From contig NZ_FOEI01000001.1 in assembly GCF_900110615.1 (NCBI RefSeq), forward strand, positions 310,001 to 374,000: 64,000 bases of DNA, given 5' to 3'. The notes under the pieces were generated by a model that saw nothing but the letters and a program-made list of their open reading frames with translations, was not told where the DNA came from and made no database searches. Positions within the stretch are counted from its first letter, which is position 1. Every line of letters starts with the position of its first letter. The position numbers were made by a program, and so were the translations under genes. The DNA comes from Flavobacterium urocaniciphilum (lineage in GTDB: Bacteria > Bacteroidota > Bacteroidia > Flavobacteriales > Flavobacteriaceae). This document shows positions 38,495-46,489 of this stretch, piece by piece.

Positions 38495-39511
38495 ATGAAA
38501 AAATATTTCCTACCCGCTGCCAAAACAGCATTAGTTTTAGTGTATTTAGTAATTTTAGCTGGTGCTTTGGTTCGTATGACAGGTTCTGGAATGGGTTGTC
38601 CGGATTGGCCAAAATGTTTCGGTTATTACATTCCTCCTACAGAACAAAAAGGATTAGAATTTACGGCTAATAAAACGTATGATAAAGGACAAGTTATCAT
38701 AAAAGACGAAACATTATTGGTGGCGAAAGAAGATTTTGTTGCCACTTCAACTTTTTCTCAAAACAATTGGGAACCTTATACGAAGCATGATTATGCAATT
38801 TTTAACCCGATGCATACTTGGGTGGAATATATCAATAGATTATGTGGAGCTTTAGCAGGAATTGCTTGTTTTGTAACGTTTATATTTGCTTTTGGTTATT
38901 GGAAAGAAAATAAAAAGATAGTTCTTTATTCTTTCTTAGTTTGCGTTTTAATGGGCTTTCAAGCTTGGTTAGGAAAAACGGTTGTAGATTCGGTTTTAAA
39001 TCCAGTTAAAATAACGACACACATGTTAGCAGCCTTCTTAATTGTTGCTTTACAATTGTATGTTATTTATATAGTTTCGGCTAAAAACATTGTTAGAAAG
39101 TTTGATAAGAAATTCAATATTACTTTAATTGTTGTGTTGCTTTTTACTATAGTTCAAGTTATTTTAGGAACATATGTTCGTGAATTTGTTGATACTATTG
39201 AAAAAACAGGCGCTCCAAAAGAATTTTGGTTATTGAAACCAGAATTGAGCTTCTATTTCCACAGAAGTTTTTCTATAGTTGTTTTCTTGGCGAATTTATA
39301 CTTATTACTTCGAAACAAAAACTTACAATTAGGTTTTGAAAAAGTAAATTGGATAGTGCGAATTTTACTTTTCGAAATCTTAACTGGAGTAGTAATGTCT
39401 TATATGAATTTCCCTTTTGGAAGTCAGACGTTACACTTAGTTTTAGCAACTTTCTTATTTAGTGTGCAGTTTTATTTGTTGTTGGAGAGTAGAAATAGTA
39501 AAACTTATTAA
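38495..39511 (+). CDS. ctaA: haem A synthase (CtaA/COX15)
   Basis: From ATG 38495 ('MKKYFLPAAKTALVLVYLVI') the protein has 338 residues and about eight membrane spans. The family signature 'LVRMTGSGMGCPDWPKCFGY' lies near residues 23-42. Haem-ligand histidines are probably in 'NPMHTWVEYINRLCG', 'ITTHMLAAFLI', 'FYFHRSF' and 'GSQTLHLVLAT'. It oxidises haem O to haem A for the terminal oxidase in the inner membrane. The longer frame from 38456 has a basic, non-membrane extension made from repeat sequence and is rejected. The next gene overlaps its stop codon by one base. Confidence 0.92.
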   Translation: MKKYFLPAAKTALVLVYLVILAGALVRMTGSGMGCPDWPKCFGYYIPPTEQKGLEFTANKTYDKGQVIIKDETLLVAKEDFVATSTFSQNNWEPYTKHDYAIFNPMHTWVEYINRLCGALAGIACFVTFIFAFGYWKENKKIVLYSFLVCVLMGFQAWLGKTVVDSVLNPVKITTHMLAAFLIVALQLYVIYIVSAKNIVRKFDKKFNITLIVVLLFTIVQVILGTYVREFVDTIEKTGAPKEFWLLKPELSFYFHRSFSIVVFLANLYLLLRNKNLQLGFEKVNWIVRILLFEILTGVVMSYMNFPFGSQTLHLVLATFLFSVQFYLLLESRNSKTY

Positions 39512-40008
39512 TGATGGAAATAGTATTTAAGAATTTTTGGATTTTATTTATATTGTTTACTATCATTAATGTTTTTATAATTAAGAAAAAAGTTGAAAAA
39601 TATATAGTAGATAATCCAGAAAAAGAAAATGGATATAAATTAATAATTAAAAATTTTTTAATCTTTAGTATTATTCCTTGGGTTATTATTGGTATAGGTA
39701 ATAGTTTGGGATTGACCAATTCTGTTTTTGAATATTTGCAGCCAGCCAAAATGAATCCAATTGTATTGATTTTTCATTTTTCAATAATTATGATTTGGAT
39801 TATGTTATTTCGTTTTATTTTTTTTAAAAATGGAGCTAAATTTTTAGAAAATCATCCAGGAGTAATAACAATAAAAAGTATTGGAAATGTTAATGAAAAT
39901 CCATCTGAAAAAACTATTAAATTTTTTATTGCAATTACACTTATTGGGGGAATTGTAGGTATGACTTTAATGTGGTTTATTGAAATTCCATTCCCAAATT
40001 TTAAATAA
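39511..40008 (+). CDS. small membrane protein, unknown
   Basis: A 165-residue protein with about four membrane spans: residues 6-22 ('FWILFILFTIINVFII'), 48-65, 85-107 and 138-157. The start codon (ATG, or a second ATG 3 bases later) overlaps the ctaA stop by one base, so it is translationally coupled to ctaA. I do not recognise the family. The coupling hints at a role near cytochrome oxidase assembly, but that is a guess. A strong bidirectional terminator follows directly. Confidence 0.78.
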   Translation: MMEIVFKNFWILFILFTIINVFIIKKKVEKYIVDNPEKENGYKLIIKNFLIFSIIPWVIIGIGNSLGLTNSVFEYLQPAKMNPIVLIFHFSIIMIWIMLFRFIFFKNGAKFLENHPGVITIKSIGNVNENPSEKTIKFFIAITLIGGIVGMTLMWFIEIPFPNFK

Positions 40009-40010
40009 TA

Positions 40011-40047
40011 AAAAAAGCGTGAAAACAATTTGTCTTCACGCTTTTTT
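40011..40047. terminator. bidirectional terminator after the ctaA operon
   Basis: AAAAAAGCGTGAA (40011-40023) and TTCACGCTTTTTT (40035-40047) form a perfect 13-bp stem with an 11-base loop and T-runs on both strands. It serves the ctaA operon and the convergent thioredoxin-like gene. Confidence 0.92.
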
Positions 40048-40061
40048 AAAATTTATTAACC

Positions 40062-40655
40062 TTATTTTTTTACTTTAATGGTACAGCCAATAGCTTTTGT
40101 AGTTGCTGGTGAAGGTTCTTGTCCTTTTTCTAAAGCAGCAATTGCATTTTCTAAATAGTGTTCTTTTACCGCTTTTGCATCTTCTACATTATCATCAATC
40201 GCACCAATATATTTTACAATTAAGTTTTTGTCTAATAAAAATACATGTGGAGTTTTTGTAGCGCCATATTGTGGATATATCTTTTGACCTTCATCAAATA
40301 AATACGGAAAAGTAAAACCTTTTTCTTTGGCTCTCACTTTCATTAATTCGTAACTATCATCTGGTGCAGCTGCAGGATCATTCGGATTGATCGCTAATAA
40401 AACATAACCTTTTGGTTTGTATTTTTTTGCTAATTCAATTACGCGATCTTCATATTTTACGGCAAACGGACAATGATTACAAGTGAAAACCACAATAAAT
40501 CCTTTGGCATCTTTATAATCTGCCATGCTGTACATTTTACCATCAACCGATTTCAATTTAAAATCGGTAGCCTTGTCGCCAGGTTGATAACCTGTAGAGT
40601 TTGTAAAACTCATTAAAATCACCATAAATAAGGCAAAAATTCCAAATTTCTTCAT
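40062..40655 (-). CDS. exported thioredoxin-family redoxin protein
   Basis: A 197-residue protein with a cleavable signal peptide ('MKKFGIFALFMVILMSFTNS') and an AhpC/TSA-type thioredoxin fold. The active site is 'FTCNHCPFAVKYEDRVI' (CNHC), with the cis-Pro strand 'GATKTPHVFLLDKN'. A long C-terminal helix and 'ATTKAIGCTIKVKK' follow. The family ('thioredoxin family protein' of flavobacteria) is periplasmic and may reduce or detoxify substrates. It lies 7 bases downstream of the TlpA-like gene, so the two form an operon. Confidence 0.9.
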   Translation of the reverse strand: MKKFGIFALFMVILMSFTNSTGYQPGDKATDFKLKSVDGKMYSMADYKDAKGFIVVFTCNHCPFAVKYEDRVIELAKKYKPKGYVLLAINPNDPAAAPDDSYELMKVRAKEKGFTFPYLFDEGQKIYPQYGATKTPHVFLLDKNLIVKYIGAIDDNVEDAKAVKEHYLENAIAALEKGQEPSPATTKAIGCTIKVKK

Positions 40656-40662
40656 GATATAT

Positions 40663-41145
40663 TTATTTAGTTATTGTTTGATTTACATACGTATTTAATT
40701 CTTCATAATTGGAAAAGTCTTGTTCTATAAAAGTCATTTTCCCATCTTTTATGATCAATGTTGCAGGAATTGAACCCGACCAGTTTTTATCGACTTTAGG
40801 CAACCAAGTGTTATAATCTTTATCGGCTAAATAAATTGATGTAGAGGTGTATTTTTTCTTTTTTAAGAATGGTTTTAATTTACTTTCTACTTGTTTTTCG
40901 AAATCTAAACTAACCAGAATTACTTTTACATTCTGATTTTCTTGATTTAGTTTTTCAAAATAAGGTAATTCTTTGACACAAGGAGCACACCAAGTAGCCC
41001 AAAAATTTACAACTAAAGGTTTAGAATTATTTTCCTTTAAATAGGCATTTAATTCATCGTAAGTTTTGAATGAAATCAAGTCTTGTGCATTGGAAGTAAA
41101 ACTTGAAAACAAAACGATTGCTAGTATAAAACGAAAATATCTCAT
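40663..41145 (-). CDS. TlpA-like periplasmic thioredoxin
   Basis: The 160-residue protein has a signal peptide ('MRYFRFILAIVLFSSFTSNA') and a thioredoxin domain with the active site 'VVNFWATWCAPCVKELPYFE' (WCAPC). A TlpA-type insert and the cis-Pro region 'GSIPATLIIKDGK' follow. Such proteins reduce apocytochrome c or other exported thiols, or deliver reducing power. It is the upstream gene of a pair with the redoxin gene at 40062-40655, and perhaps tied to the nearby haem A pathway. Confidence 0.92.
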   Translation of the reverse strand: MRYFRFILAIVLFSSFTSNAQDLISFKTYDELNAYLKENNSKPLVVNFWATWCAPCVKELPYFEKLNQENQNVKVILVSLDFEKQVESKLKPFLKKKKYTSTSIYLADKDYNTWLPKVDKNWSGSIPATLIIKDGKMTFIEQDFSNYEELNTYVNQTITK

Positions 41146-41207
41146 CTACTTTTTTATCAAAAATAGTGAGATATTTCTATGTGTTATAACTATTTAACAA
41201 ATCTTTA

Positions 41208-41960
41208 TTATCCTAACCAATCTTTAAAATCAGATACTTTTTCTCTGGCTACAATAACCTCGTCTTCTTTGTACGAGGGTAAAATTATTTTTAAACGCGA
41301 ATTAGAATGCATTTGGATTTCTTTTACAGAATTCATTGGAATAATGAATTTTCGACTGATTCTAAAGAACTGATTCGGATCTAATTCTTTTTCTATGACT
41401 TCTAACGAATGGTCAATTAAATAATTTCTATTATCTAAAGTATGAATGTAAGTGCCTTTATTTTCGCTATAAATGCATTCAATTTCATCAATAGTAATGA
41501 CCTTCAATTGCGTTCCAATTTTTACTGAAAAGCGTTTTTTATATTCTTTTTCGGCAGGATTCACCAACATTCTTTTTATTGCTTCAAAATCTAAAGACAT
41601 AGATGGAGAAGTGGTTCTCGCTTTAAATTTATTGACAGCAATTTCTAAATCGTCTTCATCAATTGGTTTTAATAAATAATCGATACTGTTTAATTTAAAA
41701 GCTCGTAACGCATATTCATCATATGCTGTTGTGAAGATGATAGCACTTTTAATATCAATTGCTTCAAATATTTCAAAAGACAAACCGTCAGATAATTGTA
41801 TATCTAAAAAGATTAAATCTGGATGCGAATTGTTGTTGAACCAATTAATGGCTTCTTCAACAGAATGCAACATCGTTTTTACTTCTAACCCTAATTTTTC
41901 AACTTTTCGTTGTAGTAATCGAGCTGCTGGTTTTTCGTCTTCTATAATAATTATATTCAT
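41208..41960 (-). CDS. LytTR-type response regulator
   Basis: A 250-residue protein with a receiver domain (phosphoacceptor Asp53 in 'LIFLDIQLSDGLSFEIFEAI'; Lys in 'LLKPIDEDD') and a C-terminal LytTR DNA-binding domain ('IECIYSENKGTYIHTLDNR', 'FFRISRKFIIPMNSVKEI', 'RLKIILPSYKEDEVIVARE'). LytTR regulators bind tandem direct repeats. It is the last gene of the operon started by the LytS-like kinase, with three 2TM genes between them, and is the kinase's likely partner. Confidence 0.93.
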   Translation of the reverse strand: MNIIIIEDEKPAARLLQRKVEKLGLEVKTMLHSVEEAINWFNNNSHPDLIFLDIQLSDGLSFEIFEAIDIKSAIIFTTAYDEYALRAFKLNSIDYLLKPIDEDDLEIAVNKFKARTTSPSMSLDFEAIKRMLVNPAEKEYKKRFSVKIGTQLKVITIDEIECIYSENKGTYIHTLDNRNYLIDHSLEVIEKELDPNQFFRISRKFIIPMNSVKEIQMHSNSRLKIILPSYKEDEVIVAREKVSDFKDWLG

Positions 41961-41994
41961 TAAGTTTTAATTTTCAAATTCAACAAAATTGAAC

Positions 41995-42309
41995 TTATTG
42001 CCACATTTCTTTGTTTTGTTTTTCTTTTTCCATGTATTCTTTGATTTTACGTTCTTCCCAATTTTCTCCCATAATCCAATTAGGCATAAAAACAGATAAG
42101 CCATGAGCTAACAAACCAATTCCCCAGAAAAATGCTGTTAGAAAGTTTTTAAATTGGAAATAACTTTCACCAGGTTCTAAATCGCGAATATTAATGAATA
42201 CAATCATAATATTGACTAAAAGATACACTGCAGCATGAGAATAAAAACCTTTAATTTTTTTAACTCTCTTTAAGGCTTCTTTATATTTAATATCGTCTTG
42301 AGTGTTCAT
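41995..42309 (-). CDS. 2TM domain protein (third stand-alone copy)
   Basis: A 104-residue protein with a short charged N-terminus ('YKEALKRVKKIKGFYSHAA'), two membrane spans (about residues 26-42 and 63-80) and a conserved charged tail ('WIMGENWEERKIKEYMEKEK'). This is the '2TM' domain, an unassigned membrane module often placed next to LytTR systems in Bacteroidota. It is the last of three stand-alone paralogues, just before the LytTR gene. Function unknown. Confidence 0.88.
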   Translation of the reverse strand: MNTQDDIKYKEALKRVKKIKGFYSHAAVYLLVNIMIVFINIRDLEPGESYFQFKNFLTAFFWGIGLLAHGLSVFMPNWIMGENWEERKIKEYMEKEKQNKEMWQ

Positions 42310-42319
42310 GATTCTTTAA

Positions 42320-42625
42320 TTAAAATTTACGATCTTGATTTTTTTCTTTATCCATCAATTCTTTCACTTTTCTGTCTTCCCAATCTTTTCCAAAGAAAGG
42401 AATTAAATCAAAAGTTCTTAATCCATGAAATACTAATCCAATTCCCCAGAAAAAAGCTAATTTAAAGGCATCCCAAATCGTTTCTCCTTCGTCGATTTGA
42501 TTTGTTTTTTTAATTATTACATAAATATTAACTAATATAAATACTATTAAATGTACATAGAAAGCTTTAATTTTTCTGACTTTTTGTAAAGCTTCTTCAT
42601 ATTTTATTTTGTCTTGAGTTTCCAT
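42320..42625 (-). CDS. 2TM domain protein (second stand-alone copy)
   Basis: A 101-residue paralogue of the flanking genes: 'YEEALQKVRKIKAFYVHLIV', two spans (about residues 25-40 and 56-73), 'LAFFWGIGLVFHGLRTFDLI' and the tail 'FFGKDWEDRKVKELMDKEKN'. Tandem duplication within the operon is the simplest origin. The family is of unknown function and may sense the membrane or interact with the kinase. Confidence 0.88.
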   Translation of the reverse strand: METQDKIKYEEALQKVRKIKAFYVHLIVFILVNIYVIIKKTNQIDEGETIWDAFKLAFFWGIGLVFHGLRTFDLIPFFGKDWEDRKVKELMDKEKNQDRKF

Positions 42626-42644
42626 ACTTTCTTTTTTAAAGTTG

Positions 42645-42950
42645 TTATTGAAATTTATCTTTTTGTTTATTTTCTTCTTCCATTAATTCTTTGATTTTCT
42701 TTTCTTCCCAATCTTTACCAAAGAATGGTACTATGTTGAAAACACCAAAGGCATGAAATAACAATCCGATTCCCCAACCTAACATTGGCCAATAAAACCA
42801 TAAATGTTCTGGTGTGTATTTTAAGTTGATAAAAGTTAAAAAAGAAATCACTAAAATGTAAGAAACTAAATTTCCATAAAAACCTTTAATTTCTTTTACT
42901 CTCTTTTTTGCAGCTTGATATCTTTCGTATTCTTGATTATTTGTTTCCAT
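42645..42950 (-). CDS. 2TM domain protein (first stand-alone copy)
   Basis: The start is placed at ATG 42950 ('METNNQEYERYQAAKKRVKE'), giving 101 residues like its paralogues. The longer frame from 43019 lies inside the upstream kinase gene and is rejected. It shows the conserved 'KEIKGFYGNLVSYILVISFL', 'WPMLGWGIGLLFHAFGVFNI' and 'FFGKDWEEKKIKELMEEENK'. It starts 2 bases after the kinase stop codon. It is closest in sequence to the 2TM domain fused to the kinase C-terminus. Confidence 0.88.
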   Translation of the reverse strand: METNNQEYERYQAAKKRVKEIKGFYGNLVSYILVISFLTFINLKYTPEHLWFYWPMLGWGIGLLFHAFGVFNIVPFFGKDWEEKKIKELMEEENKQKDKFQ

Positions 42951-42952
42951 GA

Positions 42953-44311
42953 TTAATTCCATTTTTTGTTTTGTTCTTTGTCTTTGTTCAAAATTTCTTG
43001 AATTTTCTTTTCTTCCCAAGATTTTCCATATCCGAATGTTTCAAATGCGTGCATGGTTAATCCGAATCCCCAACCTAACATAGGAAACCAAAACCAATTG
43101 AAATCGGATGTCCTTAAGTTGATAAAGATTAATACTGGAATGACACAACAGTAGGAAATTAAATTTCCATAAAAACCTTTTAATTTTTCAACACGTTCTT
43201 TAGCTCTTACATAAGACATGTTTTCTGATTCTATTATTTTTGTATCCATTGATATTATTTGTTTAGTTAGAATTGGCAACTTCACTTTAAAAACAGTTTC
43301 CGATTCTTGAATGATGACATTTCTTTTGGTTAAAATGGCGTAACGATTAACTATATTTTGTAATCCAACACCTTTTCTATCTTGTAAAACTTCTTTAATT
43401 TGTTTGTTATTTTCAATAATTAATTCGTTGTTTTCGATATAAATTTTGATATGTAATGGTTTTTGTTCGCTAACAATATTGTGTTTAATACAGTTTTCTA
43501 ATAATAATTGTAACGATAGTGGCACCACTTTTGCTTCTTCTGTCATTGCGAGATCCGAAGCAATCTCAATTTCTGGCAATTCGAAAGTGATACTGTTTTC
43601 AAAACGCATTTTTAATAAATTCATATATGTTTTTGCGAATTTTAATTCTTCTTCAACCGAAACCAACTCTTTATCTTTTTGTTCTAAAACATAGCGATAT
43701 ACTTTGGATAAAGATGTAGTGAACTTTTGTGCTGCTTCTGGATTTTCTTCAATTAATGAACTCAAAACATTCAAACTATTGAAAAGAAAATGCGGGTCGA
43801 TTTGATTTTTTAAACTTTCTAATTGTGCCGAAGCTGAACTAGCAATTATTTTTTGTTCCTTAACTTTATTTTCGTTGTACGCTTTGTAAAAATAAAACGT
43901 GTGAAATGCCAGTGTAACAACAAATGTTATGATAATTGAAACGAAATAATTTGAAAAGGATTCTTGTTTTAAATATTCTGAAAAAGAACGTTGTTCAATA
44001 ATTACATCTTCAAATACTCTTAATAAGAATATTACAGAAATCGATACTAAAAACGAAGAGATAAATCCGGTTATTATTCTTTTTAGCGGGTATTTTGATT
44101 GATAAGTTCTTTCTAAATAAATGAAAACAATTGCATTGGCAAAGTATAACGATAATCCGTACAACATTGAGTAGCCAAAATTTACTAATAAATTATTATC
44201 AAGGGCTATTGAAATTCCAGTAAGTAATCGTATTAATACTAACACAATAAAAATGGATATTGATATTATTAAAGCTCTTGGTATTTCTTTTATTAATGTA
44301 TTGATCATCAT
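42953..44311 (-). CDS. LytS-like histidine kinase fused to a C-terminal 2TM domain
   Basis: The 452-residue protein has four N-terminal membrane spans (about residues 10-150), then a His_kinase/HATPase core. The H-box is 'QIDPHFLFNSLNVLSSLIEE', the N-box 'PLSLQLLLENCIKHNIV' and the G-box 'RKGVGLQNIVNRYAI'. After the usual kinase end ('KVKLPILTKQIIS') the frame continues as 'MDTKIIESENMSYVRAKERV' with two more spans, i.e. a complete 98-residue 2TM domain (43249-42953). It is the presumed phospho-donor of the LytTR regulator at 41208-41960. A segment between kinase residues (positions 43541-43567) looks like an inserted palindromic repeat, described separately. Confidence 0.92.
   Translation of the reverse strand: MMINTLIKEIPRALIISISIFIVLVLIRLLTGISIALDNNLLVNFGYSMLYGLSLYFANAIVFIYLERTYQSKYPLKRIITGFISSFLVSISVIFLLRVFEDVIIEQRSFSEYLKQESFSNYFVSIIITFVVTLAFHTFYFYKAYNENKVKEQKIIASSASAQLESLKNQIDPHFLFNSLNVLSSLIEENPEAAQKFTTSLSKVYRYVLEQKDKELVSVEEELKFAKTYMNLLKMRFENSITFELPEIEIASDLAMTEEAKVVPLSLQLLLENCIKHNIVSEQKPLHIKIYIENNELIIENNKQIKEVLQDRKGVGLQNIVNRYAILTKRNVIIQESETVFKVKLPILTKQIISMDTKIIESENMSYVRAKERVEKLKGFYGNLISYCCVIPVLIFINLRTSDFNWFWFPMLGWGFGLTMHAFETFGYGKSWEEKKIQEILNKDKEQNKKWN
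43541..43567. repeat. palindromic repeat (GTCATTGCGA...GCAATCTC) inside the kinase gene
   Basis: TGTCATTGCGAGATCCGAAG, continuing CAATCTC, has the ATTGC/GCAAT arms and the GTCATTGCGAgnnncGAAGCAATCTC layout of a dispersed bacterial repeat. On the coding strand it reads 'EIASDLAMT' between 'ITFELPEI' and 'EEAKVVPLSLQLLLENC', so it is translated in frame. In other LytS kinases this stretch is shorter, from memory. Confidence 0.6.
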
Positions 44312-44357
44312 TTTTAATTTTCAAATTGAATGTATACGTTTCGTAAATATAAGTTTT

Positions 44358-44981
44358 TTACTTACAGCTTTCTGCTTCTTTTTTAGCTCTTTCTAATCCC
44401 CAAGTTGGGTGAAAGGGTGTTTCAGGTTTAAAATTAGCAAATAATTCTAAAGAAGCTTTAATCTTTTCACACATTGGTTTGGTATCTCCACCAAAATATT
44501 GTGCGCCACCTTTTTCAAAACTTGCTTTATTGAAGACTACTCTTGGATTATTTGGTGCTATTTTTTCTGCTTTTCCATAAATAAACATTACATCGCCATA
44601 TAATTTTTGTCCGTTTGTCATTGGGTCGTAAACAATCCAAGCGGTATGAATCATCGCTTGCATTACTAAAACTTCAGCATTGTCTGGCGCAAGAGCATTG
44701 ATTTCATCTTGTGCTTTTTGAGCGGCATCCAATAATGTTTTCATTTTTTCTTTGTCTTGTTCTCCAAAAGCTTGAAAGGTGTTAATAGCAGCAATATAAT
44801 ACTTTGGTAACCAGTTCGTTTTTTCTACTGAGGCAATTCTTTCAAATTGTGCGATAGCTTCTGTGTTTTTACCTTCGCCCCATAATTGTAAAGCACTACT
44901 CATTCCTTTTTCATATTGGGTTTGTGCAGATGTTAAAAAACTTACTAATACAAATGCTACTGTTGTGATTAATTTTACCAT
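44358..44981 (-). CDS. exported TPR-like protein, unknown
   Basis: A 207-residue protein with a cleavable signal peptide ('MVKLITTVAFVLVSFLTSAQ', cleavage near SAQ-TQ). Helical repeats resemble TPRs: 'MSSALQLWGEGKNTEAIAQF', 'WLPKYYIAAINTFQAFGEQD', 'AEKIAPNNPRVVFNKASFEK'. The ending 'FHPTWGLERAKKEAESCK' is conserved in flavobacterial homologues from memory. It lies 46 bases upstream of the kinase gene on the same strand and could head that operon. Function unknown; periplasmic location is expected. Confidence 0.8.
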   Translation of the reverse strand: MVKLITTVAFVLVSFLTSAQTQYEKGMSSALQLWGEGKNTEAIAQFERIASVEKTNWLPKYYIAAINTFQAFGEQDKEKMKTLLDAAQKAQDEINALAPDNAEVLVMQAMIHTAWIVYDPMTNGQKLYGDVMFIYGKAEKIAPNNPRVVFNKASFEKGGAQYFGGDTKPMCEKIKASLELFANFKPETPFHPTWGLERAKKEAESCK

Positions 44982-45353
44982 GATTTCTTTTTTTTTTTAG
45001 TTTAACGTTTATTTGTTTTTTGTTGATTTGATTGACACACTGATCTTATCGAAGTGTCTATCAAATTTGTTTTTTATTCTTCTAATTTGATGAAGCAAAG
45101 TTGCGTTAGAAATTACAGGTTTGAAATTTAAAACTACCGAATTGTAATTTTTTAAGGATGAATTGTAGTTTGAGTGAGAAGTTGGTAGTTTGAAGCTTGA
45201 AGATTTGAGTTTTAATAGTGAAAAGTGATAAGGCAAATGTGAAAAGTTTATGATGAATTTAATTTAGAATTACTATTTTTATACTTTGTGTTTCTATATC
45301 AAGCGAAGCTTTTTTAGCTAATATGAAACTAATGTTTCTTAAAAAACTAATTT
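44982..45353. other. 372-base intergenic region before the ABM protein gene
   Basis: It contains an ACTGAG-type repeat at 45028-45064, then A/T-rich sequence with repeated AGTTTGA/AGTTTGAAG words (45168-45196). No open frame with codon use like its neighbours is present; a 75-codon frame on the minus strand (45009-45236) is built from the repeats. Near 45274-45281 TAttTTTA and TActTTG at 45282-45288 are weak -7 candidates for the rightward gene. Confidence 0.5.
45028..45064. repeat. ACTGAG-type palindromic repeat, divergent copy
   Basis: TTGATTGACAC (45028-45038) pairs with GTGTCTATCAA (45054-45064) with one mismatch around ACTGATCTTATCGAA. The core resembles the repeat copies at 2869-2893 and 12431-12456 but has longer arms, so it could form a stable hairpin. 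Confidence 0.6.
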
Positions 45354-45656
45354 ATGCAAATACCTTACTACGCTGTAATATTTACTTCTACACGAACCGA
45401 AATTGATGATAATTATGCTGAAATGGGAGCTAAAATGGTAGCGTTAGCAAAACAACAACCTGGATTTTTAGGTGTTGAATCGGCAAGAAATGAAATTGGA
45501 ATTACCGTTTCGTATTGGGAAAGCTTAGAGGCGATTTCCAATTGGAAACAAAACCTAGATCATTTGGATGCGCAATTTTTAGGCAGACAAAAATGGTATG
45601 AAAACTATACGGTTCGAATTGCTAAAGTAGAGAAGGAGTATAGTTTTGGGAGGTAG
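45354..45656 (+). CDS. antibiotic biosynthesis monooxygenase (ABM) fold protein
   Basis: A 100-residue ferredoxin-like protein of the ABM/YgiN family: 'YYAVIFTSTRTEIDDNYAEM', 'ALAKQQPGFLGVESARNEIG', 'TVSYWESLEAISNWKQN' and 'WYENYTVRIAKVEKEYSF'. Members are small dimers that act as monooxygenases or simply bind hydrophobic compounds. The catalytic role cannot be read from the sequence. It is a single gene, convergent with a lipoprotein gene. Confidence 0.88.
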   Translation: MQIPYYAVIFTSTRTEIDDNYAEMGAKMVALAKQQPGFLGVESARNEIGITVSYWESLEAISNWKQNLDHLDAQFLGRQKWYENYTVRIAKVEKEYSFGR

Positions 45657-45662
45657 AAGTTA

Positions 45663-46421
45663 TTATTTATATTTTTTTACCCATTCAACCAATGAAACGG
45701 CATCTTTCCAGGTTTCTGCTATAGCACCATCAGTTTCTTGTCCAATAAAAGTTTCATAATTTTTCAAAATATTCCAGGCTTTTTCATTTCCTTTTAATGA
45801 AAGCACTTCTAAAAAACATATTTCAGTTTCCCAATTTTCTCCAAATCCTTGTCCTTTTTTTAGGTTTTTTAAAAACTTTTCTGCAACAACTTCATCAATT
45901 TGAAATTTTTCTAGATCGGGAACAATTTTAGATATAATAAATTGATTATTTTTAGTTGTAATAGTTTGTTTGCCTATTTTAACTAGTTTCCATTCGAAGT
46001 TTTTCAAAATTGGTAAATTAGTGTATTCGTTTATCTGCAAAGTATCTTTCTTTTTAACAATTTTACAAATTCGAGTAGCACCATATTCCACTAAAGGTTT
46101 TTCGGTTTCACAATCAAATATATTAAACTCGGAAATAGTTATATCTTCAGATTCTGTTTCTAAGTAACCACAAACAATAATTTTTTTCCCATTAGTAAAT
46201 TCAAAAGTATGTATCGGTTCATTGCCTTTTTTCGATCCAATTCCGTCAAAACACAAACATTGTGATGAATTTTTATTTTTCTTGTTTATTCCTTTTAAAC
46301 TATCTTTTTTTGTAATTAATTGAGTATTTACTAAATCCGTTTTCTTTTCTTTTTCAGTTTGATTTGAATGACAACTTATAGTAATACAGCTAATTAGAAA
46401 TAGTATGTTAATTGTTTTCAT
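45663..46421 (-). CDS. putative lipoprotein, unknown
   Basis: The 252-residue protein has a lipoprotein-type signal 'MKTINILFLISCITISCHSN', with the Cys at residue 17 of 'ITISC'. A lysine-rich linker and a globular part with several strands follow ('YGATRICKIVKKKDTLQINE', 'WKLVKIGKQTITTKNNQFII'). It ends with helical 'EKFLKNLKKGQGFGENWETE' and 'GAIAETWKDAVSLVEWVKKY'. I do not recognise the family. It is convergent with the ABM gene. An outer-membrane location facing the periplasm is likely. Confidence 0.78.
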   Translation of the reverse strand: MKTINILFLISCITISCHSNQTEKEKKTDLVNTQLITKKDSLKGINKKNKNSSQCLCFDGIGSKKGNEPIHTFEFTNGKKIIVCGYLETESEDITISEFNIFDCETEKPLVEYGATRICKIVKKKDTLQINEYTNLPILKNFEWKLVKIGKQTITTKNNQFIISKIVPDLEKFQIDEVVAEKFLKNLKKGQGFGENWETEICFLEVLSLKGNEKAWNILKNYETFIGQETDGAIAETWKDAVSLVEWVKKYK

Positions 46422-46489
46422 GTTATTTTAAAAAAATAAATATTTTATTGATGATAACTTTTTAGTAAATAGAATTTAAAAGGAACTGA

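Noticed and set aside
45009..45236. 75-codon minus-strand frame in the intergenic region
   Set aside because: It is made of short repeated words, has no signal or motif and no codon pattern like its neighbours.
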